Assembly: GCA_029062165.1 (NCBI GenBank)
Contig: JAIDQQ010000020.1
Span: 146,343 to 196,631, forward strand
DNA from: Ruminococcus sp.
Lineage (GTDB): Bacteria > Bacillota > Clostridia > Oscillospirales > Ruminococcaceae
Length of the DNA: 50,289 nt
Direction: 5' to 3'
The notes beneath the pieces are model-generated. The model did not search any database. It worked only from the letters and a program-made list of their open reading frames with translations, and was not told the origin of the DNA. Position 1 is the first letter of the stretch. Each line of letters starts with the position of its first letter. Shown here in pieces: positions 1 through 8,363 of the stretch. Position numbers and translations under genes: made by a program.

Positions 1-1
1 A

Positions 2-430
2 CCCGACACCAGTCAATTATACGACTATTTACCCGAATATGTCGCTGAAATGCCGGTCAATTTTGACCTACAAAAGCCCGATACAAGTCAATTATGCGAC
101 GTTTTTCAAGAATCTGTTGCGAAAATTTCGGCTGAAATCGACGCCGAAATAAAAATAGACACAAGTCAATTAAACAACATTCAGTCGATTTTACTTCCAC
201 GATTTGCACCGGATTATGATACATCTGACTATGTTGTGAAGTCGAATTTTCCCCGATATTATGCCGAAAATCAACACACGACTAATGTCGAAAATATCAA
301 TCTGACACTCGAAAACGGTTTCCGACTTTCTTCAAATTACGACACCGAAAAATTCATAAATGCGGTCGCTGAACGGCTTCAGGCTCGGCAGACACGCATC
401 AACAGAGGCACGGGAGGGGTGCAGTTTTGA
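2..430 (+). CDS. C-terminal part of a phage tail protein (partial, starts before the window)
   Basis: The reading frame is open from base 2, so the start lies to the left; the ATG at 50 is probably internal. The visible 142 residues contain the motif DTSQL three times (near residues 3, 22 and 51), a short degenerate repeat. The stop overlaps the TTG start of the next gene, as in tightly packed phage tail operons. Its place directly before a distal-tail-like gene suits the end of a tape-measure or tail-assembly protein. That role is inferred from gene order; I see no diagnostic domain. Confidence 0.6.
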   Translation, partial: PDTSQLYDYLPEYVAEMPVNFDLQKPDTSQLCDVFQESVAKISAEIDAEIKIDTSQLNNIQSILLPRFAPDYDTSDYVVKSNFPRYYAENQHTTNVENINLTLENGFRLSSNYDTEKFINAVAERLQARQTRINRGTGGVQF

Positions 431-1125
431 GGTCGAAAGACTGGTTTAAAATTAACGGAATTTCAAGTTATACCGTCGAAATTTACGTTGACACGCCCTC
501 CGTTCCGCCCATGGCACAGCAACGTTTCACTACCTATCAGGTCGGGGCGGACGAGGATATTACTTTTCCTGACAATATATTTGATGACATAATATATTCC
601 CTTACTTTTTATACTTTCAGAAATGATTTTGATAATACCGATATTTATTCATTCCTATCCGACGCACGCACCCTTGAAATCAGCCGTTTGCCACGATATT
701 ACTACAAAATCCGGCAGTTATCCCTTGATAGTCCCGAAAACTTGTTCAGAGGCGAAAAAATCCGCTACAAACTTAATCTCAAACTCGCCCCGTTCCGATA
801 TTTTGCCGAAAATCCGGCAATTTCCCTACGAAATAATTCAATCGTCGTCAATCGTGGCACTCGCTACAGCAAGCCGATTTTTCGCATCGTCGGGACCGGT
901 GACATTTTTGTTAATGTAAATAATCAAATCTTTGAAGTAAAGGGTCTCGCCGAAAATCAGGAAATAATTATTGATTCGTCAAAATTTATAACCTATTCCG
1001 GAAATCAGCTTTTCTACAATCAGACTTCCGGAAAATATCCCCTGCTCACCGTCGGTGAAAATGCGATTTCGTGGGGCGGAGACGTCAAAAACGTCGAAAT
1101 ATCGAAGAATGAGAGGTGCTACTGA
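427..1125 (+). CDS. Distal tail (Dit)-like phage protein
   Basis: A 232-residue protein starting at TTG 427 behind a strong GGGAGGGG ribosome site; the start overlaps the previous stop. The N-terminus (residues about 1-70) reads like the beta-rich ring domain of siphophage distal tail proteins, with the pattern DWFKINGISSYTVEIYVDTP. Dit proteins form a hexameric ring at the tail tip and hold the tail fibre or endopeptidase protein. The order Dit-like, structural protein, endopeptidase-like is typical of Firmicutes siphophages. The stop TGA shares its A with the next ATG, suggesting translational coupling. Confidence 0.6.
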   Translation: MRSKDWFKINGISSYTVEIYVDTPSVPPMAQQRFTTYQVGADEDITFPDNIFDDIIYSLTFYTFRNDFDNTDIYSFLSDARTLEISRLPRYYYKIRQLSLDSPENLFRGEKIRYKLNLKLAPFRYFAENPAISLRNNSIVVNRGTRYSKPIFRIVGTGDIFVNVNNQIFEVKGLAENQEIIIDSSKFITYSGNQLFYNQTSGKYPLLTVGENAISWGGDVKNVEISKNERCY

Positions 1126-1928
1126 TGACCGGAAGCGGTGTCGAAAATGACCCCTATATCGTCGACAACTGGGCGGATTACAGGCAAATTTACAGTTCTT
1201 CGGCGTACATCGAGTGGGATGAGAATGCGAAAAATAAAGTTATTGATTTTAACGAAATCGAACCTCACGGTTTTACGTCTATGATTAAATTTTCAAGATA
1301 TACAAAATTCAATGGTTGGAAATTCGTAAATTTGTTCACAATGCACAGTAGTCCGCTGTTTTTCGGGTCAGCCGGAAAAACTCTCGACGGCTTCATTCTC
1401 GAAAATTTTTACTGGCTTGTGCCAGCTCCGATTTCTGAATCCGTTCTCCTTAACTTTGAGGCGAATTATTCCAACTTCTCAACCCTCAAAAACTGCGTAA
1501 TTTCGGGAAAAATCGAGTGTCAGGGCAGATGTCGGATTACTAACGCCCATTTTCATGAGAGTTCCGCCAATATTGCCGTAAATTCGGGGAATTTCACGAT
1601 TACAAACCATACCATACGGCACGCCGATGTGATTTTTGACATCTCCGCCCCGACCGTCACCCTGACTAGCGAGTACATCATAAACAGCCGGTTTTCAGGC
1701 AAAATTCACGCCGAAACGCCGATAATCTGCGGAAATTCCACGTCCGGTTACAACCTTTTTGACCTCTTTTCCAATCAGCCTGCCGAATACGTCGGAAAGG
1801 GCGTAATGGTCTATAATTCGGACAAAATGACCGCTTCCGGCGACGGAAATCACCAGCCATGCACCGCCGAACAACTCAAAAATCCGGCTTATTTAAATTC
1901 CTTAAGATTCCCGATTGGAGTTGATTAA
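1125..1928 (+). CDS. Phage tail-tip structural protein, possibly beta-helical
   Basis: I chose ATG 1125 because AGAGAGG lies eight bases upstream and the ATG overlaps the previous stop; a GTG at 1116 is in frame but badly placed. The 267-residue protein begins with MTGSGVENDPYIVDNWADY, an opening common in phage and bacterial parallel-beta-helix surface proteins. Later stretches are rich in N, S, T and aromatic residues in short strand-like units. It probably sits at the tail tip, but I cannot name a substrate or family with certainty. Confidence 0.5.
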   Translation: MTGSGVENDPYIVDNWADYRQIYSSSAYIEWDENAKNKVIDFNEIEPHGFTSMIKFSRYTKFNGWKFVNLFTMHSSPLFFGSAGKTLDGFILENFYWLVPAPISESVLLNFEANYSNFSTLKNCVISGKIECQGRCRITNAHFHESSANIAVNSGNFTITNHTIRHADVIFDISAPTVTLTSEYIINSRFSGKIHAETPIICGNSTSGYNLFDLFSNQPAEYVGKGVMVYNSDKMTASGDGNHQPCTAEQLKNPAYLNSLRFPIGVD

Positions 1929-3597
1929 AATTTTAAATTTTGTACAAGGCGGTCTCGGCTCGTCCGGAGAATTTGACGATAAAACAAGGTTGCGCTCGGA
2001 TTTTATCGAAATACCGGCAGGAACGCAGAAAATACAGGGCGTTCCGGAATTTGTCAGAAAAACTTACGATAAATCCACGAAAGAATATTTATACTCGGAG
2101 TATAATGGCTCACCGGGCTGTTATGTCTATCTTTTCGACGCCCAACGTACGATTATTGCCTATTTTTCGGCAATAAACGGCGTTGACATCTCGGCTTACA
2201 CGTGGGCGGTGTACGTTCGTTTCACGGTCTACATCGGTAGCCCGACACTCTATCTTGATGGCAATTTGGAGACGTCAAATTATTACTATTTTCTGAAAAA
2301 TTTTGACTTCCGGACAGAAGTTCTGTCGTGGGAAATGGACGAAAATTACAGGATTTTTAACAAAAAATGTCCTCTTGTTCCGGAAAAATCTATGCATTAT
2401 CCCTATCCTGACGCACTCTGGCGAATGGATAATTTAAGTCCCGATATGCCACGACATCTTATTTTTCCCTATTCTAAGCCTTTTATACGTCACATCAGAC
2501 AGCCGGATTACATAACGGTTCACGCCATGCACACCGAACAGCAAAATTTTGATAATAACGGTCTGGCAATCCTCACGCCCATCTCCTGCACCGTCACCGA
2601 AAATTTTAACGCTGACTGGTCTGTGACGCTCGAACACCCGAGGGACGACACTGGAAAATGGCGATATTTGGTGGAATTTAACATCTTGAAAGTTTTTGGT
2701 CAACTTTTTGTCATTCGTACGGTGACATATACGCACTCGACTGTGACCGTTTTCGCCGAACATATATTCTATCAATTAAATGACTGCTGGATTTATCCGA
2801 ATGCCGAAATTGCCGGTTCGGACGGAACGCAAATTTTACGAAATATCCTTGCAAACTCGACTTTTAAACCTCGAATTAATGATACGATTTACAGGTTTGA
2901 AACCAATTCTGACCTCACTTCCGAGGTCATCGGCGTGGATATGGAGTTAGTAACCGCTAACAAGTGGAGACCTCTTAAAAATGGCACTACCCCTCTTGAA
3001 ATGATTCTCGGTTCGGACGGTTTCACGGCTAACTTCGGGGGCGATTTGTACCGAAATAACTTCTATTTTTCGATTAACGAACACATGGAAAATCATTTGG
3101 AAAATTCTTTTGACATAAGAATCGGGCTTAATCTTAAAAAAATTACCAAAAAAACCGAAACTTCCGCCCTCTGCACGCATTTTACGGTTTTTGACAAGTT
3201 CGGGTCGGCTTTAAGCGTTTTCTGGGACGTCCACGACGGTATTCCGCATCATATAGTACGCTCGCAGACCGTCGATTTCGGCGAAAATTACACGGAAACT
3301 GACTTCAATCTTCTCGGGCATGAGGCGAAAAAATATTTTGGTCTGCATATGCAACCGCAGATTTCCTACGAGGTCAGCCTTGAAGATTTGCGAAATAATC
3401 CCGATTTTTCGGAGTTTTCCAACAATCCACGTTACAATGTAGGCGACAGGGGTCGCATATTCGACGAGGAGTTGAATATATCTTTTGACGCACATATTAC
3501 GCATACCGTAAAAGACGGTATATCGGGACAAACTCTTGAAATCGGTTTCAGCAGTACCGGCGGTTTCGGAAATATGGGCATCGAACACGGAAATTAA
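1915..3597 (+). CDS. Phage minor structural protein / tail endopeptidase-like (Prophage_tail type)
   Basis: A 560-residue protein with a TTG start (1915 or 1921) inside the end of the previous gene. Residues about 185-300 fit the N-terminal part of phage minor structural proteins and tail endopeptidases: a short strand region, then ITVHAMHTEQQNFDNNGLAI and TLEHPRDDTGKWRYL, as seen in proteins that tie the tail tip to cell-wall hydrolysis. The last quarter, with NPRYNVGDRGRIFDEELNI and the FSSTGGF end, also matches that family. No hydrolase active site is evident. It closes the tail operon; lysis genes are not in the window. Confidence 0.65.
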   Translation: MELIKILNFVQGGLGSSGEFDDKTRLRSDFIEIPAGTQKIQGVPEFVRKTYDKSTKEYLYSEYNGSPGCYVYLFDAQRTIIAYFSAINGVDISAYTWAVYVRFTVYIGSPTLYLDGNLETSNYYYFLKNFDFRTEVLSWEMDENYRIFNKKCPLVPEKSMHYPYPDALWRMDNLSPDMPRHLIFPYSKPFIRHIRQPDYITVHAMHTEQQNFDNNGLAILTPISCTVTENFNADWSVTLEHPRDDTGKWRYLVEFNILKVFGQLFVIRTVTYTHSTVTVFAEHIFYQLNDCWIYPNAEIAGSDGTQILRNILANSTFKPRINDTIYRFETNSDLTSEVIGVDMELVTANKWRPLKNGTTPLEMILGSDGFTANFGGDLYRNNFYFSINEHMENHLENSFDIRIGLNLKKITKKTETSALCTHFTVFDKFGSALSVFWDVHDGIPHHIVRSQTVDFGENYTETDFNLLGHEAKKYFGLHMQPQISYEVSLEDLRNNPDFSEFSNNPRYNVGDRGRIFDEELNISFDAHITHTVKDGISGQTLEIGFSSTGGFGNMGIEHGN

Positions 3598-3631
3598 TTT
3601 ATACATTCTGTATAATAAAGGAGCGGTTTTT

Positions 3632-4363
3632 ATTAAAAGTTTTATCCCTTGGATTGGTGGGAAAAATCTTCTCGCTAAAAAAATTATTTCGAGATTTCCG
3701 GACGATTTTCAGCGATATATCGAGGTTTTTGGCGGTGGTGCGTCGGTACTCTTCCACCGTGAACGTCACGCCAAAACGGAAATTTATAATGACCTCAATG
3801 GCGGTCTCGTCAACCTCTTCAGATGTGCGAAATTTCACCGTGCGGAGCTTCAACGGGAAATTTCCGGCTATTTCAATTCAAGGCAGTTTTTCGGCGAATT
3901 AAAGGCAAAAATGGAACTTCCAGGGCTGACCGATATTCAGCGTGCCGGTATGTTTTTTGTCGTGGCTCGCCTGAGTTTCGGGGCGAATATGCGAACTTTT
4001 GGCGGTCAACCTCGGAATCTTTCGGCGGATTGTCTGGAAATAGTCGAAAAGCGTCTTGAAAACGTCGTTATAGAAAATCTTGATTTCTATGAACTGATTA
4101 AAAAATATGACTGTAATGAGGCGTTATTTTACTGTGACCCACCTTACAATAACTCCGAAAGATACTATGATAATCGCTTCGAGCCGGAAGACCATGAACG
4201 TTTAAAGGCTATTTTAAGCCAAATTCAAGGGCGGTTTATTCTCTCGTACAATGATAACGAAAAAATCCGTGAACTTTATCGGGATTTCAAAATTGTTCAG
4301 GTCAGACGGCAGAACAATCTTTCCGAGGGCTTTTATAAGGAGTTGATTATTCAAAACTTCTAA
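3632..4363 (+). CDS. D12-class N6-adenine DNA methyltransferase (Dam family), probable ATT start
   Basis: Transfers a methyl group from S-adenosylmethionine to adenine in DNA. The SAM-binding N-terminus FIPWIGGKNLL and the catalytic DPPY (residues 169-172, in CDPPYNNS) are both present, plus the family segment YIEVFGGGASVLF. With the start at ATT 3632 the protein is 243 residues, slightly short for the family. AAAGGAG at 3617-3623 lies eight bases before ATT-AAA-AGT, while no ATG, GTG or TTG is suitably placed; the only upstream in-frame ATG (3536) is inside the preceding gene. It is the last gene of the prophage-like block and probably protects phage DNA or modulates host sites. Confidence 0.85.
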   Translation: MKSFIPWIGGKNLLAKKIISRFPDDFQRYIEVFGGGASVLFHRERHAKTEIYNDLNGGLVNLFRCAKFHRAELQREISGYFNSRQFFGELKAKMELPGLTDIQRAGMFFVVARLSFGANMRTFGGQPRNLSADCLEIVEKRLENVVIENLDFYELIKKYDCNEALFYCDPPYNNSERYYDNRFEPEDHERLKAILSQIQGRFILSYNDNEKIRELYRDFKIVQVRRQNNLSEGFYKELIIQNF

Positions 4364-4427
4364 TTGCTTGTGTAGCCTACACACAAAATTTAGCAATATT
4401 ATCTAAAAGTTTGGTGGTATGTGTATA

Positions 4428-4456
4428 TTGACTTTTTCGGCAAAATATAGTATAGT
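4428..4456 (+). promoter_or_regulatory. Sigma-A-type promoter in a 425-bp gene-free stretch
   Basis: TTGACT and TATAGT are separated by 17 bp. A Spo0A-box-like CGTCGAA (consensus TGTCGAA) follows at 4480-4486, which is of interest because the next gene encodes a Spo0A DNA-binding domain. The rest of 4364-4788 is very AT-rich with no convincing gene. Confidence 0.5.
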
Positions 4457-4651
4457 GTGTATGCGGGCAAGAGAAATAACGTCGAATCTATATGAATGTT
4501 GACTACATTATATATTTTTAAACGAAATTTTCTTTTAAAAATATTATCAGGAATTATCTTTTTACTATATTTAATACTTTTTACTACATATTATAGCATT
4601 ACTATACAATAAATTGTTTATTTCCCAATGTGTCATCTGCTAAATTTTCGT

Positions 4652-4720
4652 CATTTTATACAAAAAGTCCGTTGCGTATCTTTCGTGAAAGTGTCAACTC
4701 ACTACCGCATTTTATACAAA
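4652..4720 (+). repeat. 13-bp direct repeat upstream of the Spo0A-like gene
   Basis: CATTTTATACAAA occurs at 4652-4664 and again at 4708-4720, 56 bp apart, between the promoter at 4428 and the Spo0A-like start. It may be a regulator site or a remnant; function is unknown. Confidence 0.4.
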
Positions 4721-4788
4721 CTGTATATTTTTTCACTACTTGTTTTCTCTTTTTCTTGTCCGCAAATTTATTAAAAGGAGAAAAAATA

Positions 4789-5445
4789 ATGATTAAAATT
4801 ATTATCACCAACAACTCTATGAAGTGCATAGAGATTGCCAACGAACTGGCAAATTTCGGCATTCTGTCACTCATCCGCCCCGATTTTTCGGGAAAAATCA
4901 CCCCTGAGCTCCGTGCTGTAATCCTTGACAAATCCAACAAGGATTCTTCCACAAAAACTCCGGTCGCACCCATCGAAAAGGTGAAAACTTTCGTTCTCAC
5001 TAACGAAGATATTTCCCAGATTTCCGAGGAAAACGGCGTTTTCTATATGCCGGTTGCTCTTCCAACCAAGAGCATTGTGAGCCTTGTCAGACAGGGCGTC
5101 GGCATTACAACTGACCTCCGGAAAATTATTTCCAAGTTCCTTATGGACATCGGCACACCGGTGCATATGAAGGGCTATCGCCTTCTTACCGAACTCATCG
5201 CAATGGCGATTGAATGCCCTGACCCGAGAGGGCGTTTCCATAACGAGTTCTACCCCGTTATCTCCCAAAAATTCGGCATTCGTGAAGATTGCATCGAACG
5301 CAACATCAGAACGGTGCTTCAGGGTATGCACGAACGCCACGAAAACGGCTATTTTAAGCAGTTTTTCGGCTACTACACGAAAACTCCGACGGTTACGGAA
5401 TTTATCAATATCGTCGCTGAAAAAATCAAAAACGAAATATTATAA
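4789..5445 (+). CDS. Spo0A C-terminal-domain protein without a recognisable receiver domain
   Basis: Start ATG 4789 follows AAAAGGAG. Residues about 120-218 match the Spo0A effector domain (sporulation master-regulator DNA-binding fold): IGTPVHMKGYRLLTELIA, then YPVISQKFGI, IERNIRTVLQGM and FFGYYTKTPTVTEFI, in the order seen in Spo0A. The N-terminal 110 residues begin MIKIIITNNSMKCIEIANEL and lack the acidic pocket and phospho-Asp context of a normal receiver. It could regulate DNA without phosphorylation input, or be a phage-acquired regulator. The gene is monocistronic, with its own upstream region and the terminator at 5488. Confidence 0.75.
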   Translation: MIKIIITNNSMKCIEIANELANFGILSLIRPDFSGKITPELRAVILDKSNKDSSTKTPVAPIEKVKTFVLTNEDISQISEENGVFYMPVALPTKSIVSLVRQGVGITTDLRKIISKFLMDIGTPVHMKGYRLLTELIAMAIECPDPRGRFHNEFYPVISQKFGIREDCIERNIRTVLQGMHERHENGYFKQFFGYYTKTPTVTEFINIVAEKIKNEIL

Positions 5446-5487
5446 AATTTAACTTTTTCTTCCCATTGTTATAAAATTTGATTTTTT

Positions 5488-5518
5488 CCGCCCTCGAAAG
5501 TCTTCGGGGGCGGTTTTT
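5488..5518 (+). terminator. Rho-independent terminator after the Spo0A-like gene
   Basis: An 11-bp stem (CCGCCCTCGAA with TTCGGGGGCGG, one G-U pair) with a four-base loop is followed by five T residues. Confidence 0.9.
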
Positions 5519-5566
5519 ATATATTATAATAGTATAAAATTTTCTGAAAAAATTTTCCGAAAACTC

Positions 5567-5595
5567 TTGACAAATCAATTTTTATGTGATATAAT
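5567..5595 (+). promoter_or_regulatory. Consensus promoter P1 upstream of the IscU-like/GGGtGRT operon
   Basis: TTGACA and TATAAT with exactly 17 bp between. It lies about 160 bp before a second promoter and would produce a long leader (from about 5602) containing a possible helix pairing GTTGCAT with ATGCAAT around 5643-5680. No gene fits in 5596-5727, so this stretch is a leader or small RNA. Confidence 0.75.
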
Positions 5596-5727
5596 TATAA
5601 AAAAATAGGCTGGGCGGAATATGGGCGGTTCCGGTCAGTCGGCGTTGCATGGATTTCAGCAGGCGGATTTTTATGCAATCTGTTACATAAAGTTTACAAT
5701 TTGTTCATTTTTTCGGCGTGTAATCGC

Positions 5728-5756
5728 TTGACTTAATGAAATTTCTGTGTTATAAT
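5728..5756 (+). promoter_or_regulatory. Promoter P2 of the IscU-like/GGGtGRT operon
   Basis: TTGACT, 17 bp, TATAAT. Transcription from here gives a short leader ending at the AAAGGAG ribosome site just before ATG 5805. Confidence 0.8.
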
Positions 5757-5804
5757 GTTTTTATACAATATTTTGTAAAATCCTGAGCAAAGGAGCTTAA
5801 AAAA

Positions 5805-6497
5805 ATGATTTATTCTCACGAAGTAGAAGAGATGTGTCCTGTGAAACAGGGCGTGGCTCATGGTGCTGCTCCGATTCCGGAAGAAGCTAAGTGGGTCAAG
5901 GCTAAGGAAATCAAGGATATTTCCGGCTTTACGCACGGTATTGGTTGGTGCGCACCTCAACAGGGTACCTGCAAACTGACCCTCAATGTCAAAGAGGGCG
6001 TTATTCAGGAATGTCTCGTTGAAACTATCGGTTGTTCCGGTATGACCCATTCTGCTGCTATGGCTGCCGAAATTCTCCCCGGAAGAACCGTCCTCGAGGC
6101 TCTCAATACTGACCTCGTCTGCGACGCTATTAATACCGCTATGCGTGAACTTTTTCTACAAATAGTATACGGACGTTCTCAAAGTGCGTTCTCTGAAGGC
6201 GGTCTCGTTATCGGTGCAGGTCTCGAAGACCTCGGAAAAGGTCTCCGCTCGCAGATAGGCACAATGTATGGTACTCTTGCTAAAGGTCCTCGCTACCTCG
6301 AAATGACTGACGGTTATGTGACCGGAATCGCTCTCAATGAAGACGACGAAATTATAGGCTACCAGTTTGTTAATTTCGGCAAAATGATGGACTTTATCAA
6401 GTCCGGCGATGACGCTAATACCGCTTTTGAAAAGGCTAAGGGACAGTACGGTCGTGTTGCCGATGCGGTCAAGATTGTTGACCCACGTAAAGAATAA
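5805..6497 (+). CDS. IscU/NifU-like iron-sulfur scaffold-type protein, partner of GGGtGRT protein
   Basis: A 230-residue protein with an IscU/NifU-like core: GWCAPQQGTC (Cys49, Cys56) and ETIGCSGMTHSAAMAAEI (Cys77), with further Cys11 and Cys70. These cysteines could hold an Fe-S cluster, although the spacing differs from classic IscU and the protein is longer, with a C-terminal extension after residue 150. In Firmicutes this gene type sits next to the GGGtGRT gene, as here (14 bp apart), so the two probably form one complex or pathway. The exact reaction is not known. Expression comes from promoters at 5567 and 5728. Confidence 0.8.
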   Translation: MIYSHEVEEMCPVKQGVAHGAAPIPEEAKWVKAKEIKDISGFTHGIGWCAPQQGTCKLTLNVKEGVIQECLVETIGCSGMTHSAAMAAEILPGRTVLEALNTDLVCDAINTAMRELFLQIVYGRSQSAFSEGGLVIGAGLEDLGKGLRSQIGTMYGTLAKGPRYLEMTDGYVTGIALNEDDEIIGYQFVNFGKMMDFIKSGDDANTAFEKAKGQYGRVADAVKIVDPRKE

Positions 6498-6511
6498 GGA
6501 GGACCTTTAAA

Positions 6512-7510
6512 ATGGCTTTATTTGAATCATATGAGAGAAGAGAAAAGCAGATTTTAGCTGTTCTCGCACAGTACGGGGTTTCTTCAATCGAAGAATGTGC
6601 CGATATTTGTAAGGAAAAAGGTCTCGACATCTACAAACTCGTTGAGGGCATTCAGCCTATCTGCTTTGAAAATGCTAAATGGGCTTATACTGTCGGTTGT
6701 GCAATCGCTATCAAAAAGGGTTGTACTCGTGCCGCTGACGCCGCTGCTGCTATCGGTGAGGGCTTACAGGCTTTCTGTATTCCTGGCTCCGTCGCTGACC
6801 AGAGAAAAGTTGGTCTCGGTCACGGTAACCTCGGAAAAATGCTCCTCGAAGAAGACACCGAATGTTTCGCTTTCCTCGCTGGTCACGAATCTTTCGCCGC
6901 CGCTGAAGGTGCTATCGGTATCGCCGAAAAAGCTAACAAGGTACGTCAAAAGCCTCTCCGTGTTATTCTTAACGGTCTCGGCAAGGACGCTGCCCAGATT
7001 ATCGCAAGAATTAACGGCTTTACATACGTTGAAACCGAAATGGATTATCACACCGGCGAAGTAAAGGAAGTCTTCCGCAAGGCTTATTCCGACGGTCTCC
7101 GTGCTAAAGTAAACTGCTACGGCGCAAACGACGTAACAGAGGGCGTGGCTATCATGTGGAAGGAAAATGTTGACGTTTCTATCACTGGTAACTCCACTAA
7201 TCCTACTCGTTTCCAGCACCCTGTAGCCGGTACTTACAAGAAAGAACGTACTGACGCCGGTAAAAAATACTTCTCTGTCGCTTCCGGCGGTGGTACTGGT
7301 CGTACGCTTCACCCCGATAATATGGCTGCCGGTCCGGCTTCTTACGGTATGACCGACACTATGGGTCGTATGCACTCGGATGCTCAATTTGCCGGTTCTT
7401 CCTCCGTACCTGCCCACGTTGAAATGATGGGTCTTATCGGTATGGGTAATAACCCGATGGTCGGTGCAACTGTCGCTTGTGCGGTTGCCGTAGAAGAAGC
7501 TATGAAATAA
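6512..7510 (+). CDS. GGGtGRT family protein
   Basis: A 332-residue cytoplasmic protein with the name-giving signature GGGTGRT at residues 259-265 (in SVASGGGTGRTLHPDN). The glycine-rich loop suggests phosphate or nucleotide binding; no enzyme activity is established for the family to my knowledge. It has AGGAGG ahead of ATG 6512 and forms a two-gene operon with the IscU-like gene, ending at the terminator at 7524. Codon use in this operon is strongly biased (many GGT, GCT, CTC), which suggests high expression. Confidence 0.9.
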   Translation: MALFESYERREKQILAVLAQYGVSSIEECADICKEKGLDIYKLVEGIQPICFENAKWAYTVGCAIAIKKGCTRAADAAAAIGEGLQAFCIPGSVADQRKVGLGHGNLGKMLLEEDTECFAFLAGHESFAAAEGAIGIAEKANKVRQKPLRVILNGLGKDAAQIIARINGFTYVETEMDYHTGEVKEVFRKAYSDGLRAKVNCYGANDVTEGVAIMWKENVDVSITGNSTNPTRFQHPVAGTYKKERTDAGKKYFSVASGGGTGRTLHPDNMAAGPASYGMTDTMGRMHSDAQFAGSSSVPAHVEMMGLIGMGNNPMVGATVACAVAVEEAMK

Positions 7511-7523
7511 TACAAATAGTATA

Positions 7524-7558
7524 AAAAAGGGTTCACCTCGCCGGTGAACTCTTTTTTT
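7524..7558 (+). terminator. Rho-independent terminator of the GGGtGRT operon
   Basis: The stem GGGTTCACC / GGTGAACTC with a four-base loop is flanked by an A-run and followed by seven T residues. It may act in both directions. Confidence 0.92.
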
Positions 7559-7594
7559 GTGTCCGAAAATTAAGAAATTCATAAGATTTTCAGT

Positions 7595-7623
7595 GGGACA
7601 AAATAAGAATTTCCGGTTATAAT
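7595..7623 (+). promoter_or_regulatory. Promoter of the response regulator/kinase operon
   Basis: GGGACA (weak -35), 17 bp, perfect TATAAT, then AAAGGAGG just before ATG 7645. Confidence 0.6.
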
Positions 7624-7644
7624 ATTCTCAAAGGAGGTAAACTA

Positions 7645-8358
7645 ATGCAAAATTTTGAAAATGCGTCTATTCTCGTGGTCGACGATGACCACTATATTGT
7701 GAATGCGATTGCCAAGCTCCTCGAGAAAGAGGGCTACCGCATTTTTAAGGCGTACAACGGTTTTGAGGCTATAGATAGCCTTATGTCGAACAACATTCAG
7801 CTGATTCTGATTGATGTCATGATGCCGAAGCTCGACGGTCTTTCCGCTATGATGAAAATCAGAATGACCCGAAATATCCCTATTATCGTCCTTTCGGCGA
7901 AGTCTGAGGACAGCGACAAAATTTTAGGACTCTCGATGGGCGCAGACGACTACATAACAAAGCCCTATAATCCGCTCGAACTGGTCGCCCGAGTCCGCTC
8001 GAATCTTCGGCGATATCTTAGTCTCGGTTCCGCCGACAGCGTACCCGATACAAGCGTAAAAATCGGCGGTCTGACCCTCGACACGTCCGCCCGACAGCTT
8101 TTCGTCGACGGTGAACCGGTTCGCCTGACCGCTACGGAGTACAAAATCACCGAACTTCTCATGAAAAATGCGGGGCGAGTGTTCTCGGCGGAGGAAATTT
8201 ACAACCGAATCTGGAATGAGGATTCGTTTTCCGTGGAAAATACGGTCATGGTTCACATCCGGCACATCCGTGAAAAAATTGAAATCAATCCCAGTGACCC
8301 TCGTTATCTGAAAGTCGTCTGGGGAATCGGCTACAAAATCGAAAAGGACAGGAGGTAA
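7645..8358 (+). CDS. OmpR/PhoB-type response regulator
   Basis: A 237-residue two-domain regulator. The receiver (residues 1-125) has the acidic pair in VVDDDH, phospho-acceptor Asp57 in LILIDVMMPKLDG and the conserved Lys in DDYITKPYNP. The winged-helix DNA-binding domain (about 140-235) shows LTATEYKITELLMKNAG, EIYNRIW and VWGIGYKIEKDRR. It is followed after five bases by its histidine kinase, so the pair forms a two-component system. The overall type resembles VanR/PhoP-like regulators, but the signal and targets cannot be read from the sequence. Confidence 0.95.
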   Translation: MQNFENASILVVDDDHYIVNAIAKLLEKEGYRIFKAYNGFEAIDSLMSNNIQLILIDVMMPKLDGLSAMMKIRMTRNIPIIVLSAKSEDSDKILGLSMGADDYITKPYNPLELVARVRSNLRRYLSLGSADSVPDTSVKIGGLTLDTSARQLFVDGEPVRLTATEYKITELLMKNAGRVFSAEEIYNRIWNEDSFSVENTVMVHIRHIREKIEINPSDPRYLKVVWGIGYKIEKDRR

Positions 8359-8363
8359 TTTTT

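Noticed and set aside
4368..4386. Short palindrome TGTGTAG/CTACACA after the methyltransferase
   Set aside because: There is no loop and no T-run, so I do not call a terminator.
6764..7582. 272-residue minus-strand frame opposite the GGGtGRT gene
   Set aside because: It arises from the strong codon bias of the real gene and would begin inside the terminator.
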